A DNA stretch of 64,000 bases from Sellimonas caecigallum (GCF_019754295.1 NZ_VIRV01000007.1:1-64000), one strand, 5' to 3'. Positions 30,389 to 40,009 are shown, counted from the first letter of the stretch. Translations and numbers: made by a program. Notes: generated by a model not told the origin, from the letters alone.

Positions 30389-30730
30389 TTCATTTTCTGG
30401 AGAGAAAAAAGGATCTGTCAGGAATGAAATCTCAGCTAATACACCGACAAAAATCGGCGGCTCCAGCTAATAAATATGCTCTATGGCTAATACTTTTTTT
30501 CAGAGCGTTTAGCTAATATGAGTGCTTAGTTAGATGTCAGCCTGTGTTTTAGATAGTAAAAAAGAGAAAATGCTGGATAAACAGGCGGTACGTCATTACG
30601 GATTATCTGAACAAAGCTGATACAATATCAATTACATGGATATGTCAAACGAGAAGCTCGTTTGGATCGGATTTATAAAAATCTGATCTGAACGGGCTTT
30701 TTACGTATCAGAAGAAAGAAGGAGGAAGAA
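30354..30730. repeat. GCTAATA iteron-like repeats before the island ParB gene
   Basis: GCTAATA occurs at 30435-30441, 30466-30472, 30486-30492 and 30512-30518, with an inverted copy (TATTAGC) at 30354-30360. Spacings are roughly 31, 20 and 26 nt, and three copies extend to CAGCTAAT or similar. No gene is visible here. A hairpin with AAACGAGAAGCTCGTTT (about 30639-30655) lies further down. The repeats could be a centromere for the adjacent partition proteins. Confidence 0.5.
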
Positions 30731-31576
30731 TTGGAAGAAAAAGAGAAAGTCATTGAAATTGAGATTGAGAGGCTTCGTGATTTTAAGAAGCATCCATTTC
30801 AGGTCAGGGACGATAAAGAGATGTCGCTTCTAAAAGAAAGTATTCAAAATTACGGGATACTCAGTCCACTGATCGTTAGACCTGTCCTGGACGGTGTGTA
30901 TGAGATTGTGGCAGGGCATAGAAGAAAATATGCGGCACAGCAGTTGGGATATCGTAAGCTGCCCGTAATCATCCGGGTGATGTCTGATGACGAGGCGATT
31001 ATTTCCATGGTGGATTCTAATTTACAGCGGGAGCGGATCAGCTACAGCGAAAAGGCATTTGCCTACATGATGAAAAATGAGGCAATGAAAAGAAAAGGCG
31101 GTCGAAAGCGTAGCCAAATTGACCACAAATTCAAAGGGAAAAAGACAGTCGAGATTATTAGAGAGGAAGGCGGTGACAGCCCTAAGCAGGTTCAGCGCTA
31201 TATCAAGATTACAGAATTGATTCCGGAACTGCTCCAACAGTTGGATGATGAAATGATCGGATTTAATCCTGCTGTAGAGATCGCCTCTCTGAAGAAGGAA
31301 GAGCAAAAACAGCTTCTCGACGCTATGGATTATGCACAGTCTACGCCTTCACTGTCACAAGCGCAGCGGATGAAAAGGTTAAGCAAAGAAGGAAAGCTCA
31401 CAAAAGAAAAGATGGAAGATATTATGAGTGAGATTAAGAAGGGAGAAATCTCCAGAGTGATTTTTACAAATGAACAGCTTCACCGATATTTCCCATCCAG
31501 TTATACACCGGAGAAAATGAAACGGGAAATCCTGGCGATATTAAAACTCTGGGCAGAACAATACTGGGAACAGTAA
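30731..31576 (+). CDS. ParB/Spo0J-like partition protein (island copy 1)
   Basis: 281 residues. The ParB N-terminal domain has GHRRKYAAQQLG and NLQRERIS, followed by a helix-turn-helix around SPKQVQRYIKITELIPELL, then a charged C-terminal part. The start is TTG at 30731 with AGGAGGAAGA upstream. It differs much from the chromosomal ParB. It is followed 16 nt later by a ParA gene, the arrangement of maintenance modules of plasmids and integrative elements. Confidence 0.88.
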   Translation: MEEKEKVIEIEIERLRDFKKHPFQVRDDKEMSLLKESIQNYGILSPLIVRPVLDGVYEIVAGHRRKYAAQQLGYRKLPVIIRVMSDDEAIISMVDSNLQRERISYSEKAFAYMMKNEAMKRKGGRKRSQIDHKFKGKKTVEIIREEGGDSPKQVQRYIKITELIPELLQQLDDEMIGFNPAVEIASLKKEEQKQLLDAMDYAQSTPSLSQAQRMKRLSKEGKLTKEKMEDIMSEIKKGEISRVIFTNEQLHRYFPSSYTPEKMKREILAILKLWAEQYWEQ

Positions 31577-31592
31577 TTGAGGAGGATAAAAA

Positions 31593-32378
31593 ATGTGTAA
31601 GGTTATTTCAATAGCAAATCAGAAAGGCGGAGTCGCAAAGACTACTACTGCTGTAAATCTTGGCATTGGATTAGTAAGAAAAGGGAATAAAGTATTGCTT
31701 GTCGATACAGATCCGCAGGGAAGTCTGACTGCAAGCCTTGGATATGTCGAACCGGATGAAATTCCGGTTACTCTGGCAAACATCCTGACGGCTGTTATTA
31801 ATGAGGAAGAAATTGATATGGCAGCTGGGATTCTTCATCATGAGGAAAATATAGATATCATGCCCGGCAATATTGAACTTTCTGCGTTGGAAGTGACAAT
31901 GGGAAATGTTATGAGCAGGGAATTAATACTGAAGGATTATATCGATATGATGAGAGAACGATACGATTATATTTTGATCGATTGTATGCCAAGTCTTGGA
32001 ATGATGACAATTAATGCTCTGGTGGCATCAGATTCAGTGCTTATCCCGGTTCAGGCTGCTTACCTTCCTGTAAAAGGACTTCAGCAGTTAATTAAAACAA
32101 TCATGATGGTAAAGAAGAGGTTAAATCGTAAATTGAAAATCCAGGGAATTCTTCTTACTATGGTCGATTACAGAACAAATTATGCGAAAGATATTTCTTC
32201 TAAAGTACATGAAACATACGGATCAAGGATTGTTGTCTTTCAAAATACGATTCCTATGTCTGTAAAGGCTGCCGAAACAAGCGCAGAAGGAATAAGTATT
32301 TATGCACACTGTCCCAGGAGTAAAGTTGCAGAGGCATACAGAAATCTGACAGAGGAGGTTTTGGAAAATGAAAAATAG
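31593..32378 (+). CDS. ParA/Soj-like partition ATPase (island copy)
   Basis: 261 residues. The deviant Walker A is KGGVAKTTTAVNLG (Ala in place of the usual second Gly), A' is DTDPQGS and Walker B is YILIDCMPSLG. The AGGAGGATAAAA ribosome-binding site is strong. Overlaps the second ParB gene by 11 nt. Probably ensures stable inheritance of the circular form of the former element. Confidence 0.92.
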   Translation: MCKVISIANQKGGVAKTTTAVNLGIGLVRKGNKVLLVDTDPQGSLTASLGYVEPDEIPVTLANILTAVINEEEIDMAAGILHHEENIDIMPGNIELSALEVTMGNVMSRELILKDYIDMMRERYDYILIDCMPSLGMMTINALVASDSVLIPVQAAYLPVKGLQQLIKTIMMVKKRLNRKLKIQGILLTMVDYRTNYAKDISSKVHETYGSRIVVFQNTIPMSVKAAETSAEGISIYAHCPRSKVAEAYRNLTEEVLENEK

Positions 32379-33099
32379 AAGCGGGGAAAAAGTTAAACTG
32401 ACAAGTATTGACGAAATGCTTGGAGTTCTGAATGAAGAGTCGGCTATGGAGATAGAAATCAGCAGGATCCATAGTTTCAAGAATCATCCTTTTAAAGTTC
32501 TTGATGATGGAAAAATGCAGGATCTGGTAGACAGTGTAAAGGAAAATGGAGTGCTTACTCCTGTATTGATCCGTCCAACAGCGAATGATCAATATGAAAT
32601 GATATCCGGTCATTGTAGAATGCATGCAGCTGTTATCGCAGGTCTTACTACAATTCCGGCAATCATCAGAGAACTGTCAGATGATGAAGCGGTAATCGCA
32701 ATGGTAGATGCCAATATTCAGAGGGAAGAGTTGTTTCCGAGTGAAAAGGCATATGCGTTTAAAATGAAATTGGATGCCATGAAACACCAGGGAGGAAGGA
32801 CAGATATTACTTCTGGTCAAAATGGCCAGAAGTTGAAAGGAACTGTTTCAAGAGATATTTTAGCTGAACAGGTTGGAGAAAGTTCAAAGCAGATACAGCG
32901 TTATATTCGTCTCACGGAACTTATACCGGAACTGCTCGAACTCGTTGATAAAAAGAAACTGCAATTTACTGTAGCTGTTGATATTTCATATCTCGACAGG
33001 GAAATCCAGAAATGGATTTATGAATATATCCGGGACAATGGTTTCATCAAGCCTTGCCAGATTTCAGCTTTGCCTGATGGAGGAAAGGAGAAATCATGA
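32368..33099 (+). CDS. ParB/Spo0J-like partition protein (island copy 2)
   Basis: 243 residues. A ParB domain with SGHCRMHAAVIAG and NIQREELFPSEKAYAFKMK, and an HTH region around SSKQIQRYIRLTELIPELL. It is a paralogue of island copy 1 (shared order and motifs) but shorter at the C-terminus. The presence of two ParB proteins around one ParA is unusual. Confidence 0.88.
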   Translation: MKNRSGEKVKLTSIDEMLGVLNEESAMEIEISRIHSFKNHPFKVLDDGKMQDLVDSVKENGVLTPVLIRPTANDQYEMISGHCRMHAAVIAGLTTIPAIIRELSDDEAVIAMVDANIQREELFPSEKAYAFKMKLDAMKHQGGRTDITSGQNGQKLKGTVSRDILAEQVGESSKQIQRYIRLTELIPELLELVDKKKLQFTVAVDISYLDREIQKWIYEYIRDNGFIKPCQISALPDGGKEKS

Positions 33100-33392
33100 T
33101 AATTTTAAAATTAATTGAAAAACTGATATTGCTTCCGGTATGGATCATCTTGGCTCTGATCAGCCTTTGCATTAAGCTGACAGTCAATTTATATGGCTTT
33201 ATAAAAGGGGTTTTTACTTTCCTGCTTATTCTTTTGATGATCGGAACGATTGTCTGTTATCAGGACTGGGTTCAGGTGGCGGTACTCTTGTGTATTGAAG
33301 CGGCAGTATTCTTGATTTTATTCTGTGGATGCTTTATCGAAGTAACGGTAGATATGCTGAGAGGATATGTGAGCGACAGGCTTTTGTCTTAG
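33096..33392 (+). CDS. Small membrane protein of the partition block
   Basis: 98 residues with hydrophobic segments at about 4-30, 36-55 and 62-84. The ATG overlaps the preceding ParB stop by 4 nt. Similar small membrane proteins occur in conjugative elements of gut Clostridia, but I cannot name a function. Confidence 0.7.
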   Translation: MIILKLIEKLILLPVWIILALISLCIKLTVNLYGFIKGVFTFLLILLMIGTIVCYQDWVQVAVLLCIEAAVFLILFCGCFIEVTVDMLRGYVSDRLLS

Positions 33393-33423
33393 AAAGAAGG
33401 ATGAATATGGCGTACATACATGA

Positions 33424-34350
33424 AATTTTAGGAAAATTCCATATATCACGCTGAGCGAGAGATTATTTGGAAAAATCAGAAATTTGACGTATCGTTATAT
33501 GCCAAATCAGCTTACGCTGTTTCCAACGGAAACGAAGCAATATGATATGTGGCTTCTCAGGGAGTTGTTGAATAATTGTATCGCTCATTCAGAATATACA
33601 TATGGGGGTAGAATATATTTAAATGAGTATGAAGACAGGATTGTTCTAGCGAATCCAGGATCATTTCTGCCTGGTAAGATCGAACCAGTGCTGGATCCAG
33701 GATACAACCCGCCGTTTTACAGGAATCAGCTTCTGGCGGAAACTATGGTAAAACTCAACATGATTGATTCGCAGTCCACTGGAATCAGAAGGGTGTTCCG
33801 GATTCAAAAAGAACGATATTTCCCGCTTCCTGATTATGATTTGTCTAATAGACAGCAGGTAAAAGTATGTGTATATGGAAAGATTCTTGATGAGAATTAT
33901 TCTCAGATACTATTCAAAAATCCTGATTTTGATCTTGAAACTGTATTTTTGATTGACTGTGTTCAGAAAGGAATTAAGATTGATAAGTCGGCAGTAAAGT
34001 ATTTAAGGAAATTAAAAGTTATAGAAGGGAAAATGCCTAATATTTTTCTATCCGCTGCTATATCAGAAACCCTCGGTGAGAAAACCCAATACGTGAAAAA
34101 TAAGGCATTTGATGATCAATATTACAAAGATTTAATCGTGAAATATCTTGAACAGTATGGAAAAGCAAAGAAAAAGGATATACGCATCTTGCTCTGGGAC
34201 AAGCTTCCCGAAGTGATGACAGATAAACAGAAAGAAGATAAGATACGAAATTTACTTTCTGCCTTGCGCAAAAAAAATATTATTACTACAGACTCAAAAA
34301 ACCAACAAAGATCTTCTTGGATTTTAGTATCTCAGCTTAAACAAGAATAA
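33424..34350 (+). pseudogene. Truncated RecG-like/AlbA-type transcriptional regulator
   Basis: The reading frame opens after a stop at 33421-33423 and runs to 34350. It matches the C-terminal two thirds of putative ATP-dependent regulators with an AlbA_2 DNA-binding domain followed by an HATPase_c_4 domain: LLRELLNNCIAHSEY and NPGSFLPG are clear. The N-terminal AlbA domain is absent. A TTG at 33484 could start translation of the remnant. A gap of about 100 nt without coding signal follows. Confidence 0.75.
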
Positions 34351-34435
34351 CACTATTTACACAAGGTTTTACACAAGAATTTAAGCAAGAAATAACTAAA
34401 ACACCGTAAAATCAAGGATTAGAAGAGACTGATAA

Positions 34436-35327
34436 AAACACAAAAATTTTATCAGGAATCGTTTCTATGAAGCGGGAACTCTTGGTACATCCAATCCGAA
34501 AGAAGTTACCTTCAAAGGTGTCATGAGACTTCAGGACATGGATATCAATGAGGGATATACATTCCATACCGGTTTGAAAGGTGTGTGGCTTAATAAACTT
34601 ACACATGTTGTAAAGACAGGAACAAACACATGGAAAGGTACCTGGGAGAATGGAAATACCGGAAATAATGTGGAGCGTGAGTATCTATGGGTCGAGGTAG
34701 AAGGAACACCAAGTAATCCGCTTAAGATTACTTACTGGGGTAATGCAACTCATGGATCCGGAATCAACTACTATGGCTCTTCTGTTACCTACAAGCTTGT
34801 AGAAAACAATAAGAATGCACTTCCAAAAGATGCAAAACCTGCAGTCGGTACGCATTGTGCCACTTATGCCACTTATAACCTTATGAAAGCAGATGAATTC
34901 AAACGCTATCAGTTCAGTGGCTGGTACAACGATGCTGCTCTTAAGGATAAGGCCAAAGATACTATCATGTTATCTTCTGACATGACCTTCTATGGTACTT
35001 ACATTAAGGTAGCAGGTATCATTGAAACGGAGGTTGTAAATGGTAAGATTACTCCTTCCGATGACTGCTTTGATTATGGCGGTGATAAGAAGATTGAGTA
35101 CAGCCCTAACGAAGGATACCTTTTAAAATCTGTAACTGTTGATGGTAAAGAGGTGGATCCAGCAAAGAATCCTGCCGAATATATATTTACTAATGTCCAG
35201 GATGATCATAAGATCAAAGTCGTATATGAGAAGCCTTCCATGGATAAGGAAGTAAATATCAAAGACAGCGATTGCATTGATAATTACGAGGATGGCGAAG
35301 TAATAGATGGTTATCATCTGTTTTGAT
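34436..35327 (+). pseudogene. Fragment of a large cell-surface protein
   Basis: An open frame from 34436 to 35327 (ATG available at 34523) with no signal peptide or anchor. It contains FSGWYNDAALKDKAKDTIMLSSDMTFYG, the pattern of InlB B / Listeria-Bacteroides repeats, and a later region with SVTVDGKEVDPAKNP. These are pieces of gut-bacterial adhesins. Both ends are missing. At about 35307 it runs into a VirB4 fragment. Confidence 0.7.
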
Positions 35328-35843
35328 ATTAAGGATCTTGGTAAGCAGCTTAAAAAATTAGGTATGCTGATTGTTCAGGATCAGGTTTGGAACAGAGTAA
35401 CCATTAACCGTAACACCCACAAATCGACCAGATACTACATCGATGAGTTCCATCTACTTCTGAAGGAAGAGCAGACGGCAGCTTACTTCGTTGAGATCTG
35501 GAAGAGATTCCGTAAATGGGGAGGTATTCCTACTGGTATCACACAGAATATTAAGGACTTACTTGCCAGCCGAGAGATTGAGAATATCTTTGAGAACAGC
35601 GATTTTATCCTGATGCTCAACCAGGCTGCAGGTGACAGACAGATCCTTGCAAAGCAGCTTAATATCTCACCTTATCAGTTATCCTATGTAACCAACAGTG
35701 GTGAAGGTGAAGGACTTTTGTTCTATGGAAGCACTATCATTCCGTTCAAGGATAAGTTCGATAAGACATTGAAGCTTTACTCACTCATGACTACTAAGCC
35801 GGAGGAGGTTGAAGCCAGAAAGCAGAAGGAAATGGAAGAATAA
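35307..35843 (+). pseudogene. C-terminal fragment of a VirB4/TraE-like conjugation ATPase
   Basis: 178 residues. STRYYIDEFHLLLKEEQTA and the segment after it (GGIPTGITQN, ENSDFILMLNQA) are the Walker B and C-terminal region of the VirB4-like ATPase of Clostridial conjugative elements. Walker A and the N-terminal 600 or so residues are missing. The gene begins exactly at the end of the surface-protein fragment, a deletion or recombination joint. Confidence 0.85.
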
Positions 35844-35933
35844 TTGTGAAAAGAGTGTGTGAATTATTGACTAGAGCCTCTCCTGATGGTATATTTAGAT
35901 TACCCAACGGGTAATTTAAAAAGTAGGGCAAAC

Positions 35934-36293
35934 GTGCAGCTACTATACAATAACAGCAAAGTTCAGAAACAATGTACCGATTTAAAAACTGCAAAAAAGT
36001 TGTTTGGCGGGAATGCTGCATTAGCAACCAGCCTATTTGCCCGAATAAATGCTATGCAGCAGGCGAGTGTAATTAAGGATATAGTAATGATGCCGACGTT
36101 TCATTTTCATAAGTTGAGTGGCAATATGGATGGATTTTTTGCTATAGATGTAAAAACGAGAAGAGATCCATGGCGTATTATTATTCAGCCATTAGATGAG
36201 AATGAAGAACCTTATGATCCTTGTAATATTGATGAAATTGCTGGTGTGGTTAGAATTGTTGAAGTAAAGGAGGTAAGTAACCATTATGAGTAA
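35934..36293 (+). CDS. higB: HigB-type toxin (RelE/ParE superfamily)
   Basis: 119 residues from a GTG start at 35934; a longer start at 35886 is possible but adds non-conserved residues. Family features are FFAIDVKTRRDPWRIIIQP and the C-terminal VVRIVEVKEV. Homologues cut mRNA on translating ribosomes. Overlaps the antitoxin gene by 8 nt in the toxin-first order typical of hig loci. Confidence 0.82.
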   Translation: MQLLYNNSKVQKQCTDLKTAKKLFGGNAALATSLFARINAMQQASVIKDIVMMPTFHFHKLSGNMDGFFAIDVKTRRDPWRIIIQPLDENEEPYDPCNIDEIAGVVRIVEVKEVSNHYE

Positions 36294-37365
36294 TTATATT
36301 GAATATAATGATAAGATTGCTTTTCATCCTGGATACTATATCAAAGAAATCATTGAAGAAAGTGGACTTTCTCAGAAAGATTTTGCAAAACGATTAGATA
36401 CCACGCCAAAGAATTTAAGTATTCTGGTACGTGGGGAGCAAAGCTTATCAATCGATATAGCCATGAAATTATCTCGAATGTTAGGGACTAGTGTTGACTA
36501 CTGGCTGAATCTTCAGAAGAGCTATGACGCTTTGATTGCTGAGTTTGAATCATCCAAGGAATTAGAGCAGGAAAGAAGAATTTTCAAGTACTTTCAGTAC
36601 ACATATTTCAGAGAGAATTTTGGATTGCCTGATCTTCCGAGAAAAACAAATGAGCAGATTAAGTGCCTACGTGAATTTTTAAATGTTGCATCATTATCTG
36701 TTTTTACAAAGCAAAATATGGCAGTTAGTTTCCGAAGTGCATCTGAGGATATGAAAGAGGCTAATACTGCCAGAGCAAATGCAATGGTTCAGATCGCAAT
36801 TAATCAGGCACTGAAGATAGAAGCACCTAAGTTTGACAAAAAGAAGTTTGAAAAAGCTGTTGATTATGCATTGACATTAACAACACAGCATGGTGATTTT
36901 TATCCACTGATTAGGAAGGCCTTTGAAGATGCGGGAGTAATATTCGTAATACTTCCAAATCTTCCGGGTTCAGGAATAAATGGTGCAACCAAGAAGATTG
37001 GGCAGAATGTAATGCTGATGGTGAATGACAGACGTTTCTATTCAGATACATTTTGGTTTACTCTGTTCCATGAGATTGGCCATATTATTAATGGTGATTA
37101 TGGAATTACGTTTGAAAATGAGCACGCTGGCCAGGAGGATGCAGCAGATAAATATGCGGAAGACAAATTGATTCCTCCGGGAGAATATGAGGCTTTCGTT
37201 AAAATGAATGAGTTTAGCGAAAATGCTATCCGCAGATTTGCTGAAAGAATTGACAGAGATCCGGGTATTGTCCTTGGCCGCTTGCAAAATGATCAGATTG
37301 TTCCATTTACAAATGTTGTACTGTCAAAAGCATTAAAACACAAATACAAAGTAATAACATCATAA
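36286..37365 (+). CDS. higA: HigA-type antitoxin fused to an ImmA/IrrE-like peptidase domain
   Basis: 359 residues. The XRE helix-turn-helix is residues 10-70 (SGLSQKDFAKRLDTTPKNLS), then a helical linker. The C-terminal M78/ImmA-IrrE domain has the zinc motif FHEIGHIING. It should bind its own promoter and neutralise HigB. The peptidase domain suggests an extra regulatory route through proteolysis. This pair is intact although its surroundings are decayed. Confidence 0.9.
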   Translation: MSNYIEYNDKIAFHPGYYIKEIIEESGLSQKDFAKRLDTTPKNLSILVRGEQSLSIDIAMKLSRMLGTSVDYWLNLQKSYDALIAEFESSKELEQERRIFKYFQYTYFRENFGLPDLPRKTNEQIKCLREFLNVASLSVFTKQNMAVSFRSASEDMKEANTARANAMVQIAINQALKIEAPKFDKKKFEKAVDYALTLTTQHGDFYPLIRKAFEDAGVIFVILPNLPGSGINGATKKIGQNVMLMVNDRRFYSDTFWFTLFHEIGHIINGDYGITFENEHAGQEDAADKYAEDKLIPPGEYEAFVKMNEFSENAIRRFAERIDRDPGIVLGRLQNDQIVPFTNVVLSKALKHKYKVITS

Positions 37366-37381
37366 AGAAGTATGTAACTTG

Positions 37382-37424
37382 AGGTCGTCTACCGTTATCC
37401 ACGATAGATGGCCTTATTTTTTTA
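37382..37424 (+). terminator. Terminator after the HigBA pair
   Basis: Imperfect stem GGTCGTCTA / TAGATGGCC (with G-U pairs) followed by TTATTTTTTTA, starting 17 nt after the higA stop. Confidence 0.6.
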
Positions 37425-37454
37425 TCCATTTGGGGAGAAAGGAAGTGAAAGCGA

Positions 37455-37610
37455 TTGGAGGAATTTAAGGCGAAAAGCCATGCGGTCAAAAAGATGACCC
37501 GAAAGGGACTTGTGGAAACAGATTCCAGAGAAGGGATAGTGAAGGAAACTGCGGAAGCAAAGTCCGATGGAAGGCGCATCAATGAGGCTGACTTTCAGTT
37601 AGAACGTTAA
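37455..37610 (+). pseudogene. N-terminal fragment, CD1108-like mobile-element protein
   Basis: A 51-codon open frame from TTG (37455) to TAA (37608-37610). It contains FKAKSHAVKKMTRKGLVE, the start I associate with CD1108-type NlpC/P60 proteins of Tn916-like elements (from memory). The rest of that protein is missing. The next 80 nt are non-coding. Confidence 0.55.
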
Positions 37611-37690
37611 GGCGCCCAGTCCAGGGCTGATCCCGTAGATGATAAGCCGGTATCGGATGCTGCCTCGCGAAGAAAAAAGCAGATGGTATC

Positions 37691-38002
37691 GTGACAAAGA
37701 ACAATCAGACATTTTACGTGATCATCGACCGAAGCAGTACAACTGATAACGTGTACATGCTTTCAAACATCGATGAGGATGACCTTCAGGAATTCCTGAA
37801 AGAAGCATCGGCAGATAAGGAAGAGGAAAAACCTGCAGTTATCCTTCCAGAAAAGACAGTGACGGAGGATGAGCCTGCAGCACCTGAGACCGAGAGCGAT
37901 AAAAAGGAGACTGAAAGTGACCAGGCAAAGAATGCAGGCATGGGTCTGATCCTTGTTGCAGCGGTTGGTGCTCTCGCAGCAGCTTATTATTTTAAGATCT
38001 AG
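37691..38002 (+). pseudogene. C-terminal fragment, CD1107-like (DUF4366) mobile-element protein
   Basis: 103 residues from a GTG. It contains QTFYVIIDRSS, an acidic stretch, and one membrane helix near the end (LILVAAVGALAAAYYF). Matches the C-terminal half of DUF4366 proteins of conjugative elements. The N-terminal signal peptide and first half are absent. Confidence 0.7.
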
Positions 38003-38215
38003 GTATATATCTTATGAGGAAACATGGAATTGCGGAAATGGTCTTGGTATCATTAGGTATATTCCTGGTTTTATGTATGATATTCCAGTAAATTATAAAA
38101 AAAGTATAAAAAACAGAAGAATTTTCCAATCTGAAAGAAATGCAGACTATTACTCTTATGAAAGGGTATCGTCTGCATTTCATTTTCACGAAGAGAATGA
38201 AAGGAGCGTAAGCGA

Positions 38216-38332
38216 ATGAAAGAAAAGTTATTTGACCGGTCAGAGGCAGTCGCGGCATTGAACCGTGTAGAGGGATTTAACCCGATGGAGCTGGCAAGTA
38301 CACTTACTAAGGAGGGACAGGAGGATCAACTT
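38216..38332 (+). pseudogene. N-terminal fragment of a conjugative-element protein
   Basis: Begins with a good AAAGGAG site and MKEKLFDRSEAVAALNRVEGF. About 39 codons look like the start of a short protein family common in Clostridial elements. At about 38332 the frame runs into the antisense of an XRE regulator gene and is no longer meaningful. Confidence 0.6.
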
Positions 38333-38409
38333 TCTGCAAGAGCATTTTGGGACAGATTTCTTCTTAATCGTTCTTCTTTTACCGCATCTCCTAATAATTT
38401 CTTAGCCAT
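38331..38409 (-). pseudogene. N-terminal fragment of an XRE-family regulator
   Basis: On the minus strand, AGTGAGGTGATACAA precedes ATG at 38409, then MAKKLLGDAVKEERLRRNLS, the start of a helix-turn-helix domain, for about 26 codons. It is cut off at 38331 where the preceding plus-strand fragment begins. The junction marks a deletion. Confidence 0.6.
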
Positions 38410-38823
38410 CATTTGTATCACCTCACTTAGTTCTTATATTTTGCATGAGATATGCACTATATGAAATGCGTTAAGATACCTGTTTTCGCGTATTATATTG
38501 CGTGTTTGATGTGTAACAGGCAGGAAAACAAGGAATGTAGGTTTATATATGGCAGGAAAGGAAAATGTGCAGTAAGTAGTTTGTTAAAAAAATCGTAACC
38601 GCATGGTGGATGCATGAGACTCGTACACATGCAGTATATGCTGTGCCGATATTTCATATAGCACATGAGATCCAGTTGTTTTTTAATGCTGTCAGACTGG
38701 TAATATGCCGGTTTGGCAGTATTTTTTATGTAGAAATAGAGTCTTCCATGGAGTTCCATTGCCGATCTCCACCCTTAGAAATCTTTGAAACAAATTGATT
38801 TTGAAGATTTTGGAGGGAAAAAT
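38410..38823. other. Non-coding stretch between fragments
   Basis: No convincing gene on either strand. An A+T-rich region around 38430-38475 could have held the promoter of the truncated XRE gene. An imperfect inverted repeat CATATAGCACATGAGA lies near 38655. Confidence 0.4.
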
Positions 38824-39257
38824 ATGAATGAATATGATTATACAGGAGATAAAACAAAGAATTACTTTACTGCATATCTGCAGAAATGTATCCGGTGGAA
38901 GATGTGGAATTATCTGAAGAAAAAAGAAAAGATTGGCAGAACGGAAAGACCTTTAGAAGAATCTTTAGAGGATTTTAGTTCTTCAATAGACGAAATGCTG
39001 GAATTGCGTTATAAAGAAGCCATTCTTTCAAGAGAATGGAAGGACGATATCCAGTATGGAATGAATTATCAGATCAAAGGCTTACAAAAGCCCTACTGAT
39101 GCTTCGGGAGGATGAAAGGTGTTTCATTTATCAACATGTTTTTTAGGAAAGAACTTTTAAAGAGATAAGCTGCCTAAACGGAGTTAAAGAAGATAAAGTA
39201 AAAAGTATCTACTATTATGCTATTCATAAAATCCGTAAATGGATGGGAGGTGACTGA
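38824..39257 (+). pseudogene. Disrupted sigma-70-like regulator of a conjugative element
   Basis: GGAGG precedes ATG at 38824. The first 92 codons (NEYDYTGDKTKNYFTAYLQ) match the N-terminus of small sigma-like regulators of Tn916/CTn elements. Near 39075 the frame shifts; the continuation LMLREDERCFIYQHVF then meets an in-frame TAG (39144-39146) before FKEISCLNGVKEDKVKS and the end TGA at 39255-39257. So there are two separate lesions. A 17-codon stub starting MMEFEIETLK follows to 39309. Confidence 0.7.
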
Positions 39258-39449
39258 TGATGGAATTTGAAATAGAAACATTAAAATGTATACAGCGCTT
39301 TAAACAATAGAAGTAGTGGGATGAGAGATAAAAAGACACTATGAGCGAAATTGGGGACAGAATAGGATAATCTTATTGTTAAACTGCTGATTTTGTTGTA
39401 AAAATAAAGTAACCTAATTGTAAAATTTATATAAAAGGAGATTGAAAAG

Positions 39450-39941
39450 ATGGAAACGAAAAAGATGAAGAAGACTGCGGCAGTTATCATTGCGACAGCA
39501 ATCGTATGTGGAATGATGGCGGGATGTACGCCGAAAGAAGAAAAAATTGAAGTGAATACCTCCACTTCTCCGTACGAAGATTTGGTGGATTATTTTGAGC
39601 AGGAAGGATTCATTTCGGAGGACTGCGAACCGGTTGATATCAATGAAACAACAGGATATCTCACAGACAATACGAACGGAGAGTTTACTGAGACGAAAGT
39701 GGCGGATAAAGCATATGATTATGAGGGACTCTGGCTGTTCTGGTGGGATCAGGAAAACAAGACAGACTTATATGGAAACTATGAGTCTATGGCTGCTAAC
39801 CAGGGAACGATAGTCCTTGCCGGAGGCGCCGCGGTTCTTGAGACGGAAGCGGTAAACGGAGCTTATGCGATTGCATTTTCAGAGGACTATGAAAAGAAAC
39901 AGGACGCAGTCAAAGCGTTCGAAACGCTGGAAAACAAATAG
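39450..39941 (+). CDS. Lipoprotein with WWD motif, first gene of the exporter-peptidase operon
   Basis: 163 residues. A type II signal peptide with lipobox MAGC (Cys26) is followed by an acidic, extracytoplasmic domain. The core has YEDLVDYFEQEGFI, then LFWWDQEN, then a Gly-rich AGGAAVLE segment and a helical end. The protein encoded at 43474 shares this order (ELVSFLEEKGLI, IYWWDLEN, YGAGTIIM), so the two are paralogues. I do not recognise the family. It could be a substrate-capturing partner of the ABC transporters or their cargo. AAGGAG lies 9 nt before the start. 140 nt of non-coding A+T-rich sequence precede it. Confidence 0.75.
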   Translation: METKKMKKTAAVIIATAIVCGMMAGCTPKEEKIEVNTSTSPYEDLVDYFEQEGFISEDCEPVDINETTGYLTDNTNGEFTETKVADKAYDYEGLWLFWWDQENKTDLYGNYESMAANQGTIVLAGGAAVLETEAVNGAYAIAFSEDYEKKQDAVKAFETLENK

Positions 39942-40009
39942 CAGCTTAAATATAACTGTGAAAGTACGAAAGCAGAAGCTCTGAAATTAAGAAAAGGCAG
40001 GGAAACAAT

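Noticed and set aside
39370-39425. TTGTT repeats before the exporter operon as LytTR sites
   Set aside because: Spacing (17 and 25 nt) does not fit the usual two-turn spacing of LytTR direct repeats, and A+T-rich sequence makes them likely by chance.
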